A DNA stretch of 64,000 nucleotides from Tulasnella sp. 424 (taxonomy: Eukaryota > Basidiomycota > Agaricomycetes > Cantharellales > Tulasnellaceae). The stretch covers positions 1-64,000 of the forward strand of contig WSUB01000008.1 of assembly GCA_019633425.1 (NCBI GenBank), read 5' to 3'. The notes beneath the pieces are model-generated. The model saw nothing but the letters and a program-made list of their open reading frames with translations, made no database searches and was not told the DNA's origin. The translations under genes were made by a program, and so were the position numbers. This document shows positions 13,286 through 23,799 of the stretch, one piece after another (position 1 is the stretch's first letter; the number at the start of each line of letters is the position of its first letter).

Positions 13286-13468
13286 CAGAGAAGCCTTTGG
13301 CACGAATAAACTTTCAGTTCTATTCATCCTGAGGTCATGCCTCTGTCCTCATACTGCAGGGTAGGGCGTCTCGAGGCAGAGACCGCTCGAGAGAGCTCTG
13401 CAGTTTGATGATATACCTGTACATGAAAAATCAAGCGAGAATGAAATCCCCCGCCATGACGCGATCTG

Positions 13469-13540
13469 CCGACCAGAACGACTCGAACGTCCAGCATTTC
13501 AGGTTAGATCTGAATGTGTTACCCGTTACACCATAGCCGA
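13469..13540 (-). tRNA. tRNA-like element, copy 2 (anticodon position reads CTA)
   Basis: Minus-strand cloverleaf of standard spacing. Acceptor TCGGCTA/TGGTCGG, D stem GTGT/ACAC with A box TGGTGTAACGG, anticodon stem TTCAG/CTGAA, five-base variable loop, T arm GGACG-TTCGAGT-CGTTC. The seven-base loop ATCTAAC has the canonical T33 and places CTA at 34-36, which would read the amber codon UAG. No T-run terminator follows. It may be a real non-standard tRNA or a decayed copy whose anticodon is meaningless. Confidence 0.5.
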
Positions 13541-13721
13541 CAAGAGACCACTTCCACTACAGATAATCCCTCACAGTATGCCGAACCTCAGAGTCTCCAA
13601 ACAAGGGCGGATTTTGGCATCTGAGTGCGATCATTCTTCGATAGGCCAAGCACCGCAACCGCGGGATCGCCTTGCGCACGAGATTGAACATAAAGTCTGA
13701 CCCTTGCCACGACACGAACTG

Positions 13722-13792
13722 CCGACCAGAACGACTCGAACGTCCAGCAATTGCCTGAAGGGCAATTATGTTACCCGTTACACCATGGCCGA
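13722..13792 (-). tRNA. tRNA-like element, copy 3
   Basis: Same body as its neighbours (A box TGGTGTAACGG, T loop TTCGAGT, acceptor TCGGCCA/TGGTCGG, where base 6 is C and pairs properly with G67). The anticodon arm is a different sequence but perfectly paired: ATTGCC/GGCAAT around CTTCA. With a six-pair stem the loop shrinks to five bases. TTC, the glutamate anticodon, can be seen inside it. The D stem has one G-T pair. The 3' trailer is followed by a conserved GTTCGTGTCG shared with copies 4 and 5. Confidence 0.5.
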
Positions 13793-14006
13793 CAAGAAAC
13801 CAATTACTCGACATATGATTCCTCACACTGTGCCAAATCTCAGAGCCTGCGAACAGCCGCCATATTTACAACCAAGCATACTCGTGTACGCGTTCTCCGC
13901 TAGGAAAAGGTTCGCAAGTGCAGAATTGCCCTACTCACGAGAATGAAGATAAAGTCTGACACCAATCCAATCAAATCTGTGAGCGCCTTTGTTGTGACAC
14001 GAACTG

Positions 14007-14079
14007 CCGACCAGAACGACTCGAACGTCCAGCTTCCAGCAAGAAGCGCCGGATGTGTTACCCGTTACACTATAGCCGA
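14007..14079 (-). tRNA. tRNA-like element, copy 4
   Basis: Minus-strand cloverleaf with the shared acceptor, D and T arms (A box slightly changed, TAGTGTAACGG). The anticodon arm is TCCGGC/GCTGGA around GCTTCTT. TTC lies at the anticodon positions but base 33 is C. The arm is two bases longer than standard. Flanks match copies 3 and 5. Confidence 0.5.
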
Positions 14080-14207
14080 CAGGGAACCAAGCTCACGGTA
14101 ATTATAACAGAATTCAATCTCGGAATCTCCAAACAACTCGCTAGGAACAAGACTGAAGATTGGAGATTGGATATAATATCAGAGAACCCTTGTCGCGACA
14201 CGAACTG

Positions 14208-14279
14208 CCGACCAGAACGACTCGAACGTCCAGTTTTTCGGCGAAAGGCCGAATGTGTTACCCGTTACACCATAGCCGA
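14208..14279 (-). tRNA. tRNA-like element, copy 5
   Basis: Minus-strand cloverleaf of standard length. Acceptor TCGGCTA/TGGTCGG, A box TGGTGTAACGG, T arm GGACG-TTCGAGT-CGTTC. The anticodon arm TTCGGC/GCCGAA encloses CTTTC, which equals the C-T-T-T-C of a glutamate (UUC) anticodon loop if the extra closing pair is ignored. No terminator T-run follows immediately. Confidence 0.5.
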
Positions 14280-14280
14280 C

Positions 14281-14834
14281 GAAGGCTTTCTTGCCAAGGG
14301 CATAATTCAGACTCAACCCATAACCAACACACGATAAACGCCGCACGGGTAAGGTGCCCACAGCACTGCCTGACAGCGCCGAACGTTTTATCTAAATGCT
14401 TTGATCGCCGTTCTTGAACAAATAGCAAGTCGACCTTGTCGCTTACTTTGACCTGCACATTGAAACCCCCTGGAACGTGCTGGCAGGGACCGCTCAGCCA
14501 TGTGGCGAAGAGAGCTTTAGAATATTGTCCGTCCATTACACGATGGGTCAGGTATATAAATTTCAACGTTACTTGACCGCCACCTGTACCTCAAGAACTA
14601 TGCCTACCATTGTCGTTCGCACCAGGCTTGAAATGCGCCCCTTGACGGTGAGTGGTGGCAGTGACGCTGTGGCCAACATCCTGGACAGCCCTCGCTGAAC
14701 TTAATAGCTTATCGACTTCCCTTCTAATTATATGTCTACCGGACGGTATCCATAGCGAACATATCTACACCTTCAATATATTACCAAGTGCTAACCGGAG
14801 TAGCTCAGGCAGGGAGGAGGTCCCAAAAGATACA
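14281..14834. other. Intergenic between tRNA-like array and RAD54 3' end
   Basis: No convincing exon. An open frame at 14477-14698 (plus) has no recognisable content. The upstream (minus-sense 5') side of the array lies here; no TATA-like or other external Pol III element stands out. Confidence 0.35.
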
Positions 14835-17800
14835 CTAATGGCTGATGTACTGGAAAACGAAGGAGATCTCCGGTTGACCAGTTTCCGCTCGAAGCAGGTC
14901 GTCATGGTTGTTCTTTAGTTCATCGTTCGTGAAATGGTTCCACCTGCGAGGTCCGAGAGTCAGGGCTGGTGAGGTCGCGGACTTGCGGACCGAAACCTAC
15001 GTGCTAGCGTCGCCATAAAGCAACGCAGGAGCCTTGATGAACTGCTTCCCATTTCGGCATCTTTTGCACTTGAACGTGTCGTGCGTCTCACATAGGGTTT
15101 CCTCCTTGAACTGGAATAGCTGCCGCAAGGATTCAATCGAGAAGTGACGTTCGGTATCTTCCTTTTCATCCACAACGCAAGATGACAAAGCTTGCTTCTG
15201 TGCTTGACGCTGGAAGATCTTCTCCTCGATGGTACCAGTGGCGATGAACCGATAGACGAAGCCTGAAAGGCATAAGGTTAGACTTTGTCGGAGCGCAACG
15301 CCGCATCCTTACACTCTTTCTTCTGCCCGTCACGCCAGACTCGAGCCAGGGCCTGCTGATCAGCGGCAGGATTCCAGTCTAACGATTTATCGAGGGCGTT
15401 AGTAAGGCTTCGAAGTCGACTCTCGTTCGGCTCTCGTACCGGGATCGAACAGGATGAGGCGGTTGGCTCCGATGAGATTGATACCGCATCCACCAGCTTT
15501 GCTACTCAGGAGGAAGACGAACTCCTTTCCTTCGGGATTATTAAACTGGTCCACAAGCTTCTGCCGCTTGGCTGTTGCCATCGTCCCGTCCAGCCGGAAG
15601 TACCCGTAACTAGGATCGAGTCCATGAGCGCTTCTTCCCACTCGAGAAATGAAACTGAACATACCCCTTCACCCTGCAAAGCTTCGCGAAAAGATCAAGA
15701 GTTTGAGTGTAGTTACTAATCAAGACGATCTTGTCGTTTGTCTCCTGTCGAAGCTTCTCTAAGAATCTGGAGTAGTTACTAGTCAATGCCGGTTTCCAGC
15801 ATTGAACAACCAGGAAATGCATACCTCTCGAGCACCAGGAACTTCCCTGACCAAGTGCAGTTCACGCCTCTGCCCGCGGTTCGATCTCTTCCACCAAACT
15901 GGGCTGCAGCGCCTCCATTCAGCAGCTCTTCGGGTAAAAGCCCTTCGCACCCTGGCAAATCGTCCGGCAAATTCAGGAGTTCCGGATGATTACAGAGTTT
16001 CTTGAGGATTCCGATGGCTTTCAAAGGCTGGGAACCAGTACCACGAAGTAACTTCTTAATTTCCGGTGAAGCGATGAAGTGGCGGTATAGGGATGTCTGG
16101 ACAGGCGCAAGGTTACAGAAAACGACCTGCTCGTACTTGATCGGCACTGCGTAACCAGGTAGCGGGAAATTCAGCGATGCGGATTGGAGTCAGAAACTAT
16201 TATTGCACTCACAGTATTTGCTGAGCAAGTCGTTTGTCCTTCGGATGATGAACTTGGTCACAAGCCCACCCAGCTCCTTGAGCTTCTTCTCACTCTCCGC
16301 CTTGACATCGTCGGTTGCATCAGCATCTCGACCTCGAATGATTGCGTTCTCGAAGTTTTTGCGGAAATCCATCTTTGACCCAAGGAAATTAGGATTGGCG
16401 AAATTGAGGAGTGAGAAATACTCCGAAAGGTCGTTTTGGATTGGGGTACCAGAAAGGATGACGCGGCGCTGAACTTTGATGGTCATTAAGGATTGGAAGG
16501 TCAAGGAGTCTGATGGACAAGCTTTAGTGGTCAAAACTAGCAGCAAAGCCATCGATACTTTACCTGAGTTCTTCAGGCGATGACCTTCGTCGCAGAGCAT
16601 GAGCCCAACCGGACAGTTTGCGAGCTCGTTGGTGAGGGTCCGTAGTGTCTCATAGGAGACAATCATCACTGAAGCGCATCTCGGATAAGTCCGTGATGAA
16701 GGATAAGCAATCGAGCCGCTCGAACTTACCTGGTTGAGTGACATTTCTTCCTTTCGCTTGCACCCATCGTCTAACCTTCTCGATCAATTCTTGTTTCGTT
16801 CCCTTACCATCAACCGCCAAGGCAGCAATGGTTCCCGGGCCGAGCCATTTCACTGACGCAACAGTGTTAGACCGAGTTACCTGCCACAAAGGAAGTAATG
16901 TCCTTACCAAACTCGTTTGCCCAGTTACGCACAAGACTACTAGGGCAAACGATGATGCACTTCTCAATCGTCCCTTTGGCGGCGCGCGGAGATTGCTTAA
17001 GCAAGGTCCACATGAGAGCTATGCACTGAAGAGTCTGAAGGAGGGATAGGTTCAGGGAGAACGGAAACTGAATATAGACAGCACACCTACTTTGCCTAAA
17101 CCCATCTCGTCTGCCATAATGCAACTGCCCGATAGGGTTAGATGCAGAAAACGGGATGTACGAGGCGAATACTCACCCGTATTGGTTGGGTACAATCATG
17201 CCTGTTGTGCATTTGTAGAGGAACTGGATGGGATCGAAATCATTAAATAAACTAGACGACGAACGAGGATAATAGCTCACCTTTACACCCTCAATTTGAT
17301 GCGGACGGAGAACCTTCGACAGTCGCGGATCGATGACGACCGGAACTTTCTCTTCTTTCTTCTTCTTCTCGTCACTCTCTCCAAGTATATCCTTGAGACT
17401 CTTGTGAGGGTTGAACATTCCAGCAGTTCCAGCTGCAGCTTCTTTCCGCTCTTTTTCTTTCCTTTCGGCCTCCTCACGTTCCTTCCGTTCTTCATCGGTC
17501 TCTCTGTCATCGATTGTTGGATCGTAAAGAACAATAGCATGGTCGGCCATTGGGTCGTGCAGTGGCCTTGGGATGACCTTGATCGGTGGCCGAATGCCGA
17601 GAGAAGCACGAGACATGACGGTCGGTACAACCTCTCCTTTCGAGTTCGTCATTACCGGGACGGAAAATCGCTTGGTAGTATTTTCCAAAGGAGTCGCTTT
17701 GTAGACCGGGTACTGCTTCACCGCGACCGCCTCCCCGTCGCTATCCCATTCGTCACCGTCCGCGCTTTTCTTCGCCTTCTTCTTCTTCCTCTTGTCTCCG

Positions 17801-17997
17801 TCATCAGAGTCATCACCGTCGTCTCCATTCGTGTTTTCCTTGTAGTTGACTCGTTTCCGCTTTCGTGGAGGGAGTGCTGTGTCGCGTCTTGGGACGAGTG
17901 GTGTCGGAGTCTTGAATGGCTTGAATATGGTGTTATCGAAGTTGATGGTATCAAGAGACAAGGGCCGCCCATCCTTCATAGGTACGCGTCGCAGCAT
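14835..17997 (-). CDS. RAD54: DNA repair and recombination ATPase Rad54
   Basis: SNF2-family double-stranded DNA translocase that partners Rad51 in homologous recombination. The start at 17997 (MLRRVP) leads into a basic, acidic-patched N-terminus, then PRPLHDP and [26 protein letters not shown], motif I region ([16 protein letters not shown]), [16 protein letters not shown], motif [15 protein letters not shown] (DEGH), [32 protein letters not shown], and helicase C motifs [54 protein letters not shown]. The C-terminus has CKRC and HDTFKCKRC. An additional last exon (14835-14943) restores [17 protein letters not shown] and ends FVFQYISH, as in yeast Rad54. About ten exons. Divergent from PUS4 with 166 bp between starts. 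Confidence 0.95.
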
Positions 17998-18163
17998 CTT
18001 TCTCGTCCAAGTGAAGCAAGTGCTAGTCGCTGGTCTCAGAGGGGGAATCAAAGGTTGGGATTGTGACCGACGCCTGTTTATCTATTTGTCCAGCCGCGTT
18101 TTGTGAGTCACGTGCCGCTTCCGTCTTGCTCTTGATACTGCACACACCACCACCGGAACCGCG

Positions 18164-19486
18164 ATGCCCAAAGTGATTAACCCTTCTATTCCCCTGAGCG
18201 GGATCTTTGCTGTCGCAAAGCCCAGTGGCATGCCATCTATGGCCGTAGTAGAAACCATCCAAAAACTATTCAGTGACTCGCCACTATTCATGGAAGCCGA
18301 AGCGCTGGAGAAGCAAAGGGCTACGAGCGGGAAGAAGAAGGTAAAATTACAAAGGAAGATGGGAACTGTCAAGGTTGGGCAGGGTGGAACACTGGATCCT
18401 CTAGCTGATGGCGTTCTTGGTAAGCTCGTCACTTCTCTCTTCGAATCCCAGTTAGCTCATCCAACCATACTTCAAATCTAGTTGTCGGCATCGCAAAAGG
18501 TACGAAATCCCTGGGACGGTTCTTGCACTGCACCAAGGTAACCAGAAACCCACTTCGCCCCGATCACCGTTGACCTTGCATTGCAGGAATACAAAACCAT
18601 TGGACTCCTGGGATGCGAGACCGACTCTTATGATAGCGAAGGTGCCCGAGTGCGCACAGCTCCGTGGAGGCATATCACGAGGGAGCAAGTTGAGGCCACC
18701 CTGGCTCGGTTCCGCGGGCCAATCAAGCAAGTTCCACCTATGTAAGCCCCTCGAACTCTGTGACCCCGAAATACCCTGATCGACTGAACGAACTTGCCTA
18801 AATCCAGATATTCCGCGCTAAAGATGGATGGAAAGCCTTTGTATGAATACGCACGGGAGGGAAAACCTTTACCAAGACCCATCGAAGCTCGAGACGCCAA
18901 TGTCATTGAACTGGAGCTTATCAACTGGCAAGAACCTAAGTCAAGCTCCAACCATTCCGGCCACACATACGTCTGGCCGACAAAAGAACTTTCGGAAGCT
19001 GATAAGAGTCGCTACGCTGGAGTTAAAACCCTCATTGCCGAAGCCGAGGCTGAACGACCTGCTGGGGAGGACAAACCTCTTACCGCCCAGTTACTCGACC
19101 AACCCGACTCAACAGGATCTTCAACTTCGGAGCAGACGGGGCCTGCCGTGGATGCCTGGGACGCCATCCCTGAACCAGAACGACCTCCCACCTTCGAGCT
19201 CAAGATGACCGTATCATCAGGAACATACGTGCGGTCTATCGTTCACGACCTTGGCCTTGCTCTGGGATCCGCCGCACATGTCGTATCGCTCACCCGGACG
19301 CGGCAAGGGGAATTTGCCCTCGGCGAAGGGGATTCGAATGAGGGAGACTGTATACCGTGGAGCGTCCTTGCGGATGCTTCGCAAAATCAAAAAGATGGAC
19401 ACCCCGGAAGCCCGATTGGCGCAATTACGGACGAGACGAAGCGAGCAGAGTGGGAACAACTTGTTTTCTCAAAGTGGCATGACTAG
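18164..19486 (+). CDS. PUS4: tRNA pseudouridine-55 synthase (TruB family)
   Basis: Converts uridine 55 in the T loop of tRNAs to pseudouridine. Four exons (18164-18419, 18482-18537, 18587-18741, 18808-19486) join in frame. Motifs: N-terminal GIFAVAKPSGMPSM, the catalytic-Asp motif GGTLDPLADGVL, GIAKGTKSLGRFLHCTKEY, GPIKQVPPIYSALKMDGKP across the third intron, and SSGTYVRSIVHDLGLALGS with AHVVSLTRTRQGEF. The insert between the two halves (about residues 215-265) is acidic and Ser-rich, as in fungal Pus4. Length (about 380 residues) is normal. The start at 18164 is the first ATG, 166 bp from the divergent RAD54 start. Confidence 0.93.
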
Positions 19487-19619
19487 TACAGGAAGGAAAC
19501 ATTGAGGGCATGATTCTTGACGTATGGTTGCACCACCGGTGTAATAAAATTCCAGCATTCCAGTTCCTAACGCATGCTCGTCCCGTCCGTCTCGCGTTTC
19601 ATCTATCTTCCTTTATGAC

Positions 19620-21238
19620 TCAAATTTCTGGTGATTCTAAAATTATGAACACGGAATTAGCGGGGCCAACTGGGAATTCAACAAGCATACATACCTCTCC
19701 CGTTTGAAAGACGGCTCTTCGTGGTTGTGACAATCTTCCCATCTCGCTTGGGCCATATTGGGATGACAACCTCGACAATTCTCCGACGCTTCTTTGGCGG
19801 AGGGCCGACTTTCACATTGGTCTTGGTTATTGGAAGTTCCTGAATTTCGTCGGCTGAGTCTGTGATTAGCTGGCGCTTGCTTTCTAAGGATTGCTGGTCA
19901 GAACGGGTATTAGAAGCGACGAATTGGACTGCTTCTTTAATTTTAGCCCGCCGGTTTAGCGTGCTCTGACCGGTTGGTGCGTTCTTTTTGCCTTTGGGGG
20001 ATCGCAGGCTGGCCTTGCGCTTAAGTTCTCGGACGTAATTATGGTTGTATCCGATACATCGGAGCGCAGATAGGGGAATTCGCTGCCCGAAACAAAAGGC
20101 TCAGGAGAACTGCGGTTGAGAGCTAGAACTGGGCTCACCAAGAATTCCGCTTTGATCGCGAGGGCAATATCCTTCGCAGTGACACGAGTATAGTCCATGT
20201 CCTCATTGACTTCAGCGTCGGATGGCCAGTATCCACATGCCTTCCACTGTGCCACCTTAATTTGAACTAAGCGCTCCTTGTAGGTTAAAAAGCGGGCAAT
20301 AGAATTTTGCTTGAACTATGATTGCAGGATGGTGGTCAAAAACTCTGTTCAATCAGCTGATGCAGACTCACCGTTTCATCGAGACGACTCCACTCCCGAT
20401 AGGATAGCGGTGCAACATCTTGCCAAGTGTAAACTCCTGCATATGAGGCAGAGTCGCCTGTCAAAAACAAAGGAAGTTGGGTTGCGTTGACTCCCGCCCG
20501 AGAGAGTTCCTCTTGGACGCTCCCAACAACAAACCCATGAGCCCCAGGGCTACGAGGTCGGAAGGGGTTTAGCTCCGCAGTCGGGCGAAGGTAAGCTTGT
20601 CGTTCACCCCCGTCTTGTTTGGCTGGGATCCAAACCAGCGAGCCCCGGGCGCCGCCCAAGATTTTGACGAGTGTTTTCGGGGGAAATTGGAAGCCAATGA
20701 CGTCTCCGTCTGCGGCGAACTTGAACGGAGTCTTGGAGTAGTCCAGCGGTCGTTCCAGAGTCAGACTTGTCGGGTCCGGGCTTTTGGATCTTTCGACAGG
20801 TTGGGCTTGCTGGGTCGTCTGCTTCGGCGCTCCGGCATCGACTTGTGGCAGTGGCACCGATTGAACACTGATGATTTGCGGAGTTTCATCTGCCTGGTGA
20901 GTGAGAGGTTCGATGTCGGCGGGGAACAACTTCGCCCTGAAGAGGAAAAAGAAATGATGCTGTACGTTTACACGGATCCGTAGGGTGAATTCCAGGTTTG
21001 ATGCCATGGTGGGTGCGCGTCGGTCGGGATGGTAGTCTTCAAGGGCGGAGTTCAGGAGGGCAAAGGAATTTAGTGGTCTATTTGAATTATTATCCTCGCG
21101 ATCGGCGATCTTGGAGCGGAACCGTCCCTCGGGGTCAGGTTTGACGGGAAAGGCAAATTCACGGTGATCGACTAAGTAATGATTGAGTGAAAAGTCCGAT
21201 TGGTGTGATTTACATATAGCGGTAATGATATCTAACAT
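19620..21238 (-). CDS. Uncharacterised agaricomycete protein (possibly DUF6697-like)
   Basis: The first exon (20384-21238) starts at an ATG and encodes FPVKPDPEGRF, a Pro/Gln-rich linker and a folded-looking stretch (GFVVGSVQEELSRAG, LPLFLTGDSASYAGVYTWQ, PLSYREWSRLDE). Splicing at GTGAGT to TTCAAG gives IARFLTYKERLVQIKVAQWK and CGYWPSDAEV. A further in-frame intron gives IPLSALRCIGYNHNYVRELK, then a Lys-rich nuclear-type tail (PPPKKRRRIVEVVIPIWPKR). A final short exon ends near 19620. The alternation of aromatic and charged residues, and the W-Y-rich core followed by a basic tail, recall the domain of unknown function common in basidiomycetes (DUF6697), but I cannot confirm it. Function unknown, probably nuclear. 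Confidence 0.55.
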
Positions 21239-21274
21239 GATTAAAAGAGTGTAGGAAAGAAAGCGCGAAGATTT

Positions 21275-22601
21275 CTAGTCAACACCGAGGGACTTGAGAA
21301 GCGCCTCGCCACCGAAACTCTATCATAAAACGCGGCGATTAGTAATGAAAAAATGAAGGCAAGCTCATTTCAAGAATCACTAACCAATAGATCATCTCTG
21401 GTGACCGGGCAGTCAAAGTCGGCAGTGCCAGAAAATGATGGCGAAATGGTTATTGCCACGATCCGTAGGGCAAGCTTATAATGATGCACCAGGGGAAGAG
21501 CATTCAGTCGTGGGGTCGATGGTTAGACAATGACGCACTGCACCTTAAGTTGGTATTTCACTGTCAATGGGGACTTCGTCGACCCTGGTTTGATCCCACA
21601 TTTGTTGACAAGATCTGTAACTAGAACGTTATTGGGGTCGATATTGCTGGAGTACGTGATATTGAACGGGAACAGGAATTGCGTGTCGGAATTAGCTGGG
21701 AAGTTGATGTTGTGGAGGGTGCCGCCTCCAAGCTGCGAGGTCAAAGGAGGATAAAATGCTGTGGCATCGATAGACTTGAACATGGCGCCGAAAAAGTTGG
21801 GATTCTTCACACTGGAGGTAGGCAGGAGAAAGAGGGGTCCACTAAGCCATAAGAAGGCTGGTCCGGTATCACGTTGGGGCTTACCCGATGCTCAGGGAAA
21901 GGTTGATGTCTAGCGAGTTCGTCTGCACTTGAACCTAATGAAAGAAGAACTCAGAGGGATGCACGAGCGCGCTTTACAGAGACGCAAACTGACGGCGCTT
22001 CCACCAGTCGGGAGAGAAATGCCATTGAAGCGGATGTCTGGAGGACGCGCCCACTGAAGATACAGTCAGACAACGAGCGTCGTCTAGAATATTCGTCACG
22101 GGACTCACCATTGCGAGCGCCAAGACGATGCTAACGATGAGAAAGACCGTCATCATGATGGTGCAGCAGCAGAATCTTCCGAAACAACGTCGACGCTGCA
22201 TGGTACGACGAAAGACATTAAATAAGATCCGATCCTCACTTGCAGCAAGAAGTTCACTCACTCCTCCCTTCGTCCACATGTTTCCCCTCTCATCGTGCCG
22301 CCAGAGTCTCAGGTCGCCTGTCGATCTACAGGGACATGCAAAGATGAGACACCGCGCAAATTACTTGTTTCGAATCTCTAACATGTGCTTACTTCGGTGG
22401 TGCAAATGACACTCGTTGCGACTCCCTGGCCTGTAGGGCAAACTGAGGTCTTGGTCGTGGCAGAGGTTCGTCCTGGTAGCCAGCCCCGTAGTCGGTTTGA
22501 AAGCTGTCGTTGGGGGTGATTTTGGGCTCCGAGGCACCTTCTCCGTAGAGCGTCGTCGCCCCACTCATATTCGAATGTTGCCGGTCTGGATTGTACGCCA
22601 T
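21275..22601 (-). CDS. LEA-2 / NHL-like single-pass membrane protein
   Basis: Starts MAYNPDRQ with a disordered N-terminus (SGATTLYGEG, PLPRPRPQF). A small exon reads STGDLRLWRHDERGNMWTKG, and RRRCFGRFCCC then leads straight into a hydrophobic segment (MMTVFLIVSIVLALAM). The lumenal or extracellular part has features of the LEA-2 fold: VQTNSLDINLSLSI, NPNFFGAMFKSIDATAFYP, FPFNITYSSNIDP, KSPLTVKYQLKLALRIVAIT and GTADFDCP. The C-terminal exon ends SLGVD at 21275. Fungal proteins with this WRxxxxGxxWxxGGR-Cys-rich-membrane layout are common and usually unnamed. The role (vacuole or plasma membrane, possibly lipid or wall related) is not known. Confidence 0.7.
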
Positions 22602-23103
22602 AATGTTGACGGGACAGGAGTAAGATAAGAAGTGAAGGAGAGCAGTCGTTGGTTTGTGGACTGCGCGTAGCGGTGAAACTGCGCGTCTCACGCCACGGCC
22701 ATTTCCCTTGCTCGGCGCGGGTAGCGCACGCCATGCAGGAGGTCTAGGACTACCAGCAGCCAGTACCACGAATAGTGATCCAATAGCCATGTATTTGACA
22801 AATTTAATACTTTGGTGCATATCATTCGACTTTAGATAAGAAGGAGTTTGCTCCGTGATGATAACTCGCCGAGTCCCCGCTTGAGGCACCTCCTATGGAG
22901 TCCTAACCTCCAATAAAAATTAGGTTAAGGGCGTTCAACGTATTGGAAATCTGGCGGGAGCTGTGATGGTATGTGGTAGCCTAAGTGGCGAGCTACACCG
23001 TATCTAGAGGGACGGAGTAGATGGAATGGGCTTCTGAGGGTCATGGAATAAGCACCGGAGTAACTTGAAAGTCGTGAGCTAAAGAGACACAAACTTACGT
23101 GTG
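22602..23103. other. Intergenic upstream of the LEA-2-like gene
   Basis: The promoter side of the LEA-2-like gene and 3' flank of the FYV7-like gene, both on the minus strand. An open frame on the minus strand (22389-22889) overlaps the LEA first exon in the same frame. Its extra residues are not needed, and I treat them as untranslated. Confidence 0.35.
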
Positions 23104-23799
23104 CTAACTCGCGGCTACTCGCTTGATTTGTTCGAGCATTACACCCATCCTGAGTTTCATGTTCGGTTGGCCTTTTTTACCACCACCATGAGCCGATCCG
23201 GGCTTTGTCCGCCGTTCTCCATGTGTATCCTTCATCGAACGGCTCTTGTAGGTGTGCAAAGATCCCCGAGAGTAAGCGGCGCGCTTTAGTTCTCGGAAGC
23301 TCGGCCCATCATCCTTATTAGAAGCACGAGGCCCATCAGAGTTGACAATCTGGCTAGCCTCTGGTTTGGACTTCTCCAACGTCTCCCGGGGGTTTCGAAT
23401 CGATGCGCCGACTTTAGCAGCCGGAGGTAAGGGTTTCGGCTTTGGCTCCTTCTTTGGTTTGGGAGTAGGTAGCTGGAGCTGTGCGGGTCGTCGGTCCATG
23501 TCAAGTGCCACCGCTTCGACCGCTTCAGCCTTTGAGACGCCGTCGACTCTTCCCTCCACGTCCTCCTTCGTTTTTGATTTTCTTGGCCAACCAGAGTCCC
23601 CCACTCCGGCATTAGCGCCAGTACCCAAAGCCTTCTTCCTCTCTTTGGAATAGGAACTCCGCATTTTCATCTCCTCGACGCGACGCCGCTTGATTTTCTC
23701 CTGGACATTCCATGGCAAATACCCTGTGTTGTTGGTGGGTCGTTTCCTCTTGACGCCAGAACTCTTTGAACCAGATGTCGATTCATGGCGTTCGGCCAT
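23104..23799 (-). CDS. FYV7: rRNA-processing protein FYV7-like
   Basis: A single-exon, strongly basic protein of 231 residues. N-terminus MAERHESTSGSKSSGVKRKR with LPWNVQEKIKRRRVEEM; Lys/Pro-rich middle (PTPKPKKEPKPKPLPPA); C-terminus GKKGQPNMKLRMGVMLEQIK. The closing GQPxMxxRMxxxLxxIK signature is what I associate with the Fyv7/CCDC59 family, small nucleolar proteins of 40S pre-rRNA maturation. The rest is low complexity, so the assignment rests on that tail plus the basic composition. Start chosen at 23799; the open frame continues upstream without further family resemblance. Divergent from the RRN6-like gene with about 200 bp between starts, fitting a shared role in ribosome production. 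Confidence 0.6.
   Translation of the reverse strand: MAERHESTSGSKSSGVKRKRPTNNTGYLPWNVQEKIKRRRVEEMKMRSSYSKERKKALGTGANAGVGDSGWPRKSKTKEDVEGRVDGVSKAEAVEAVALDMDRRPAQLQLPTPKPKKEPKPKPLPPAAKVGASIRNPRETLEKSKPEASQIVNSDGPRASNKDDGPSFRELKRAAYSRGSLHTYKSRSMKDTHGERRTKPGSAHGGGKKGQPNMKLRMGVMLEQIKRVAAS

Larger units (their letters stand above)
13212..14280 (-). repeat. Tandem array of five tRNA-like units, about 200-285 bp apart
   Basis: Five roughly 72-nt elements in the same orientation with constant ends and variable centres. Spacer similarity is partial (copies 2 and 3 are both followed on the plus strand by related CCTCACA...TGCC...CTCAGAG sequence; copies 3-5 share GACACGAAC before the element), which shows that the whole unit, not just the RNA, was duplicated. 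Confidence 0.7.

Noticed and set aside
13212..14280. CRISPR-like array (regularly spaced repeats)
   Set aside because: The units are about 72 bp cloverleaf elements with long diverged spacers in a eukaryotic genome and no cas genes. They are tRNA-like.
17296..18066. 256-aa plus-strand frame opposite RAD54
   Set aside because: Antisense shadow of the acidic/basic N-terminus of RAD54; low complexity (Phe/Leu runs from GAA/AAG codons).
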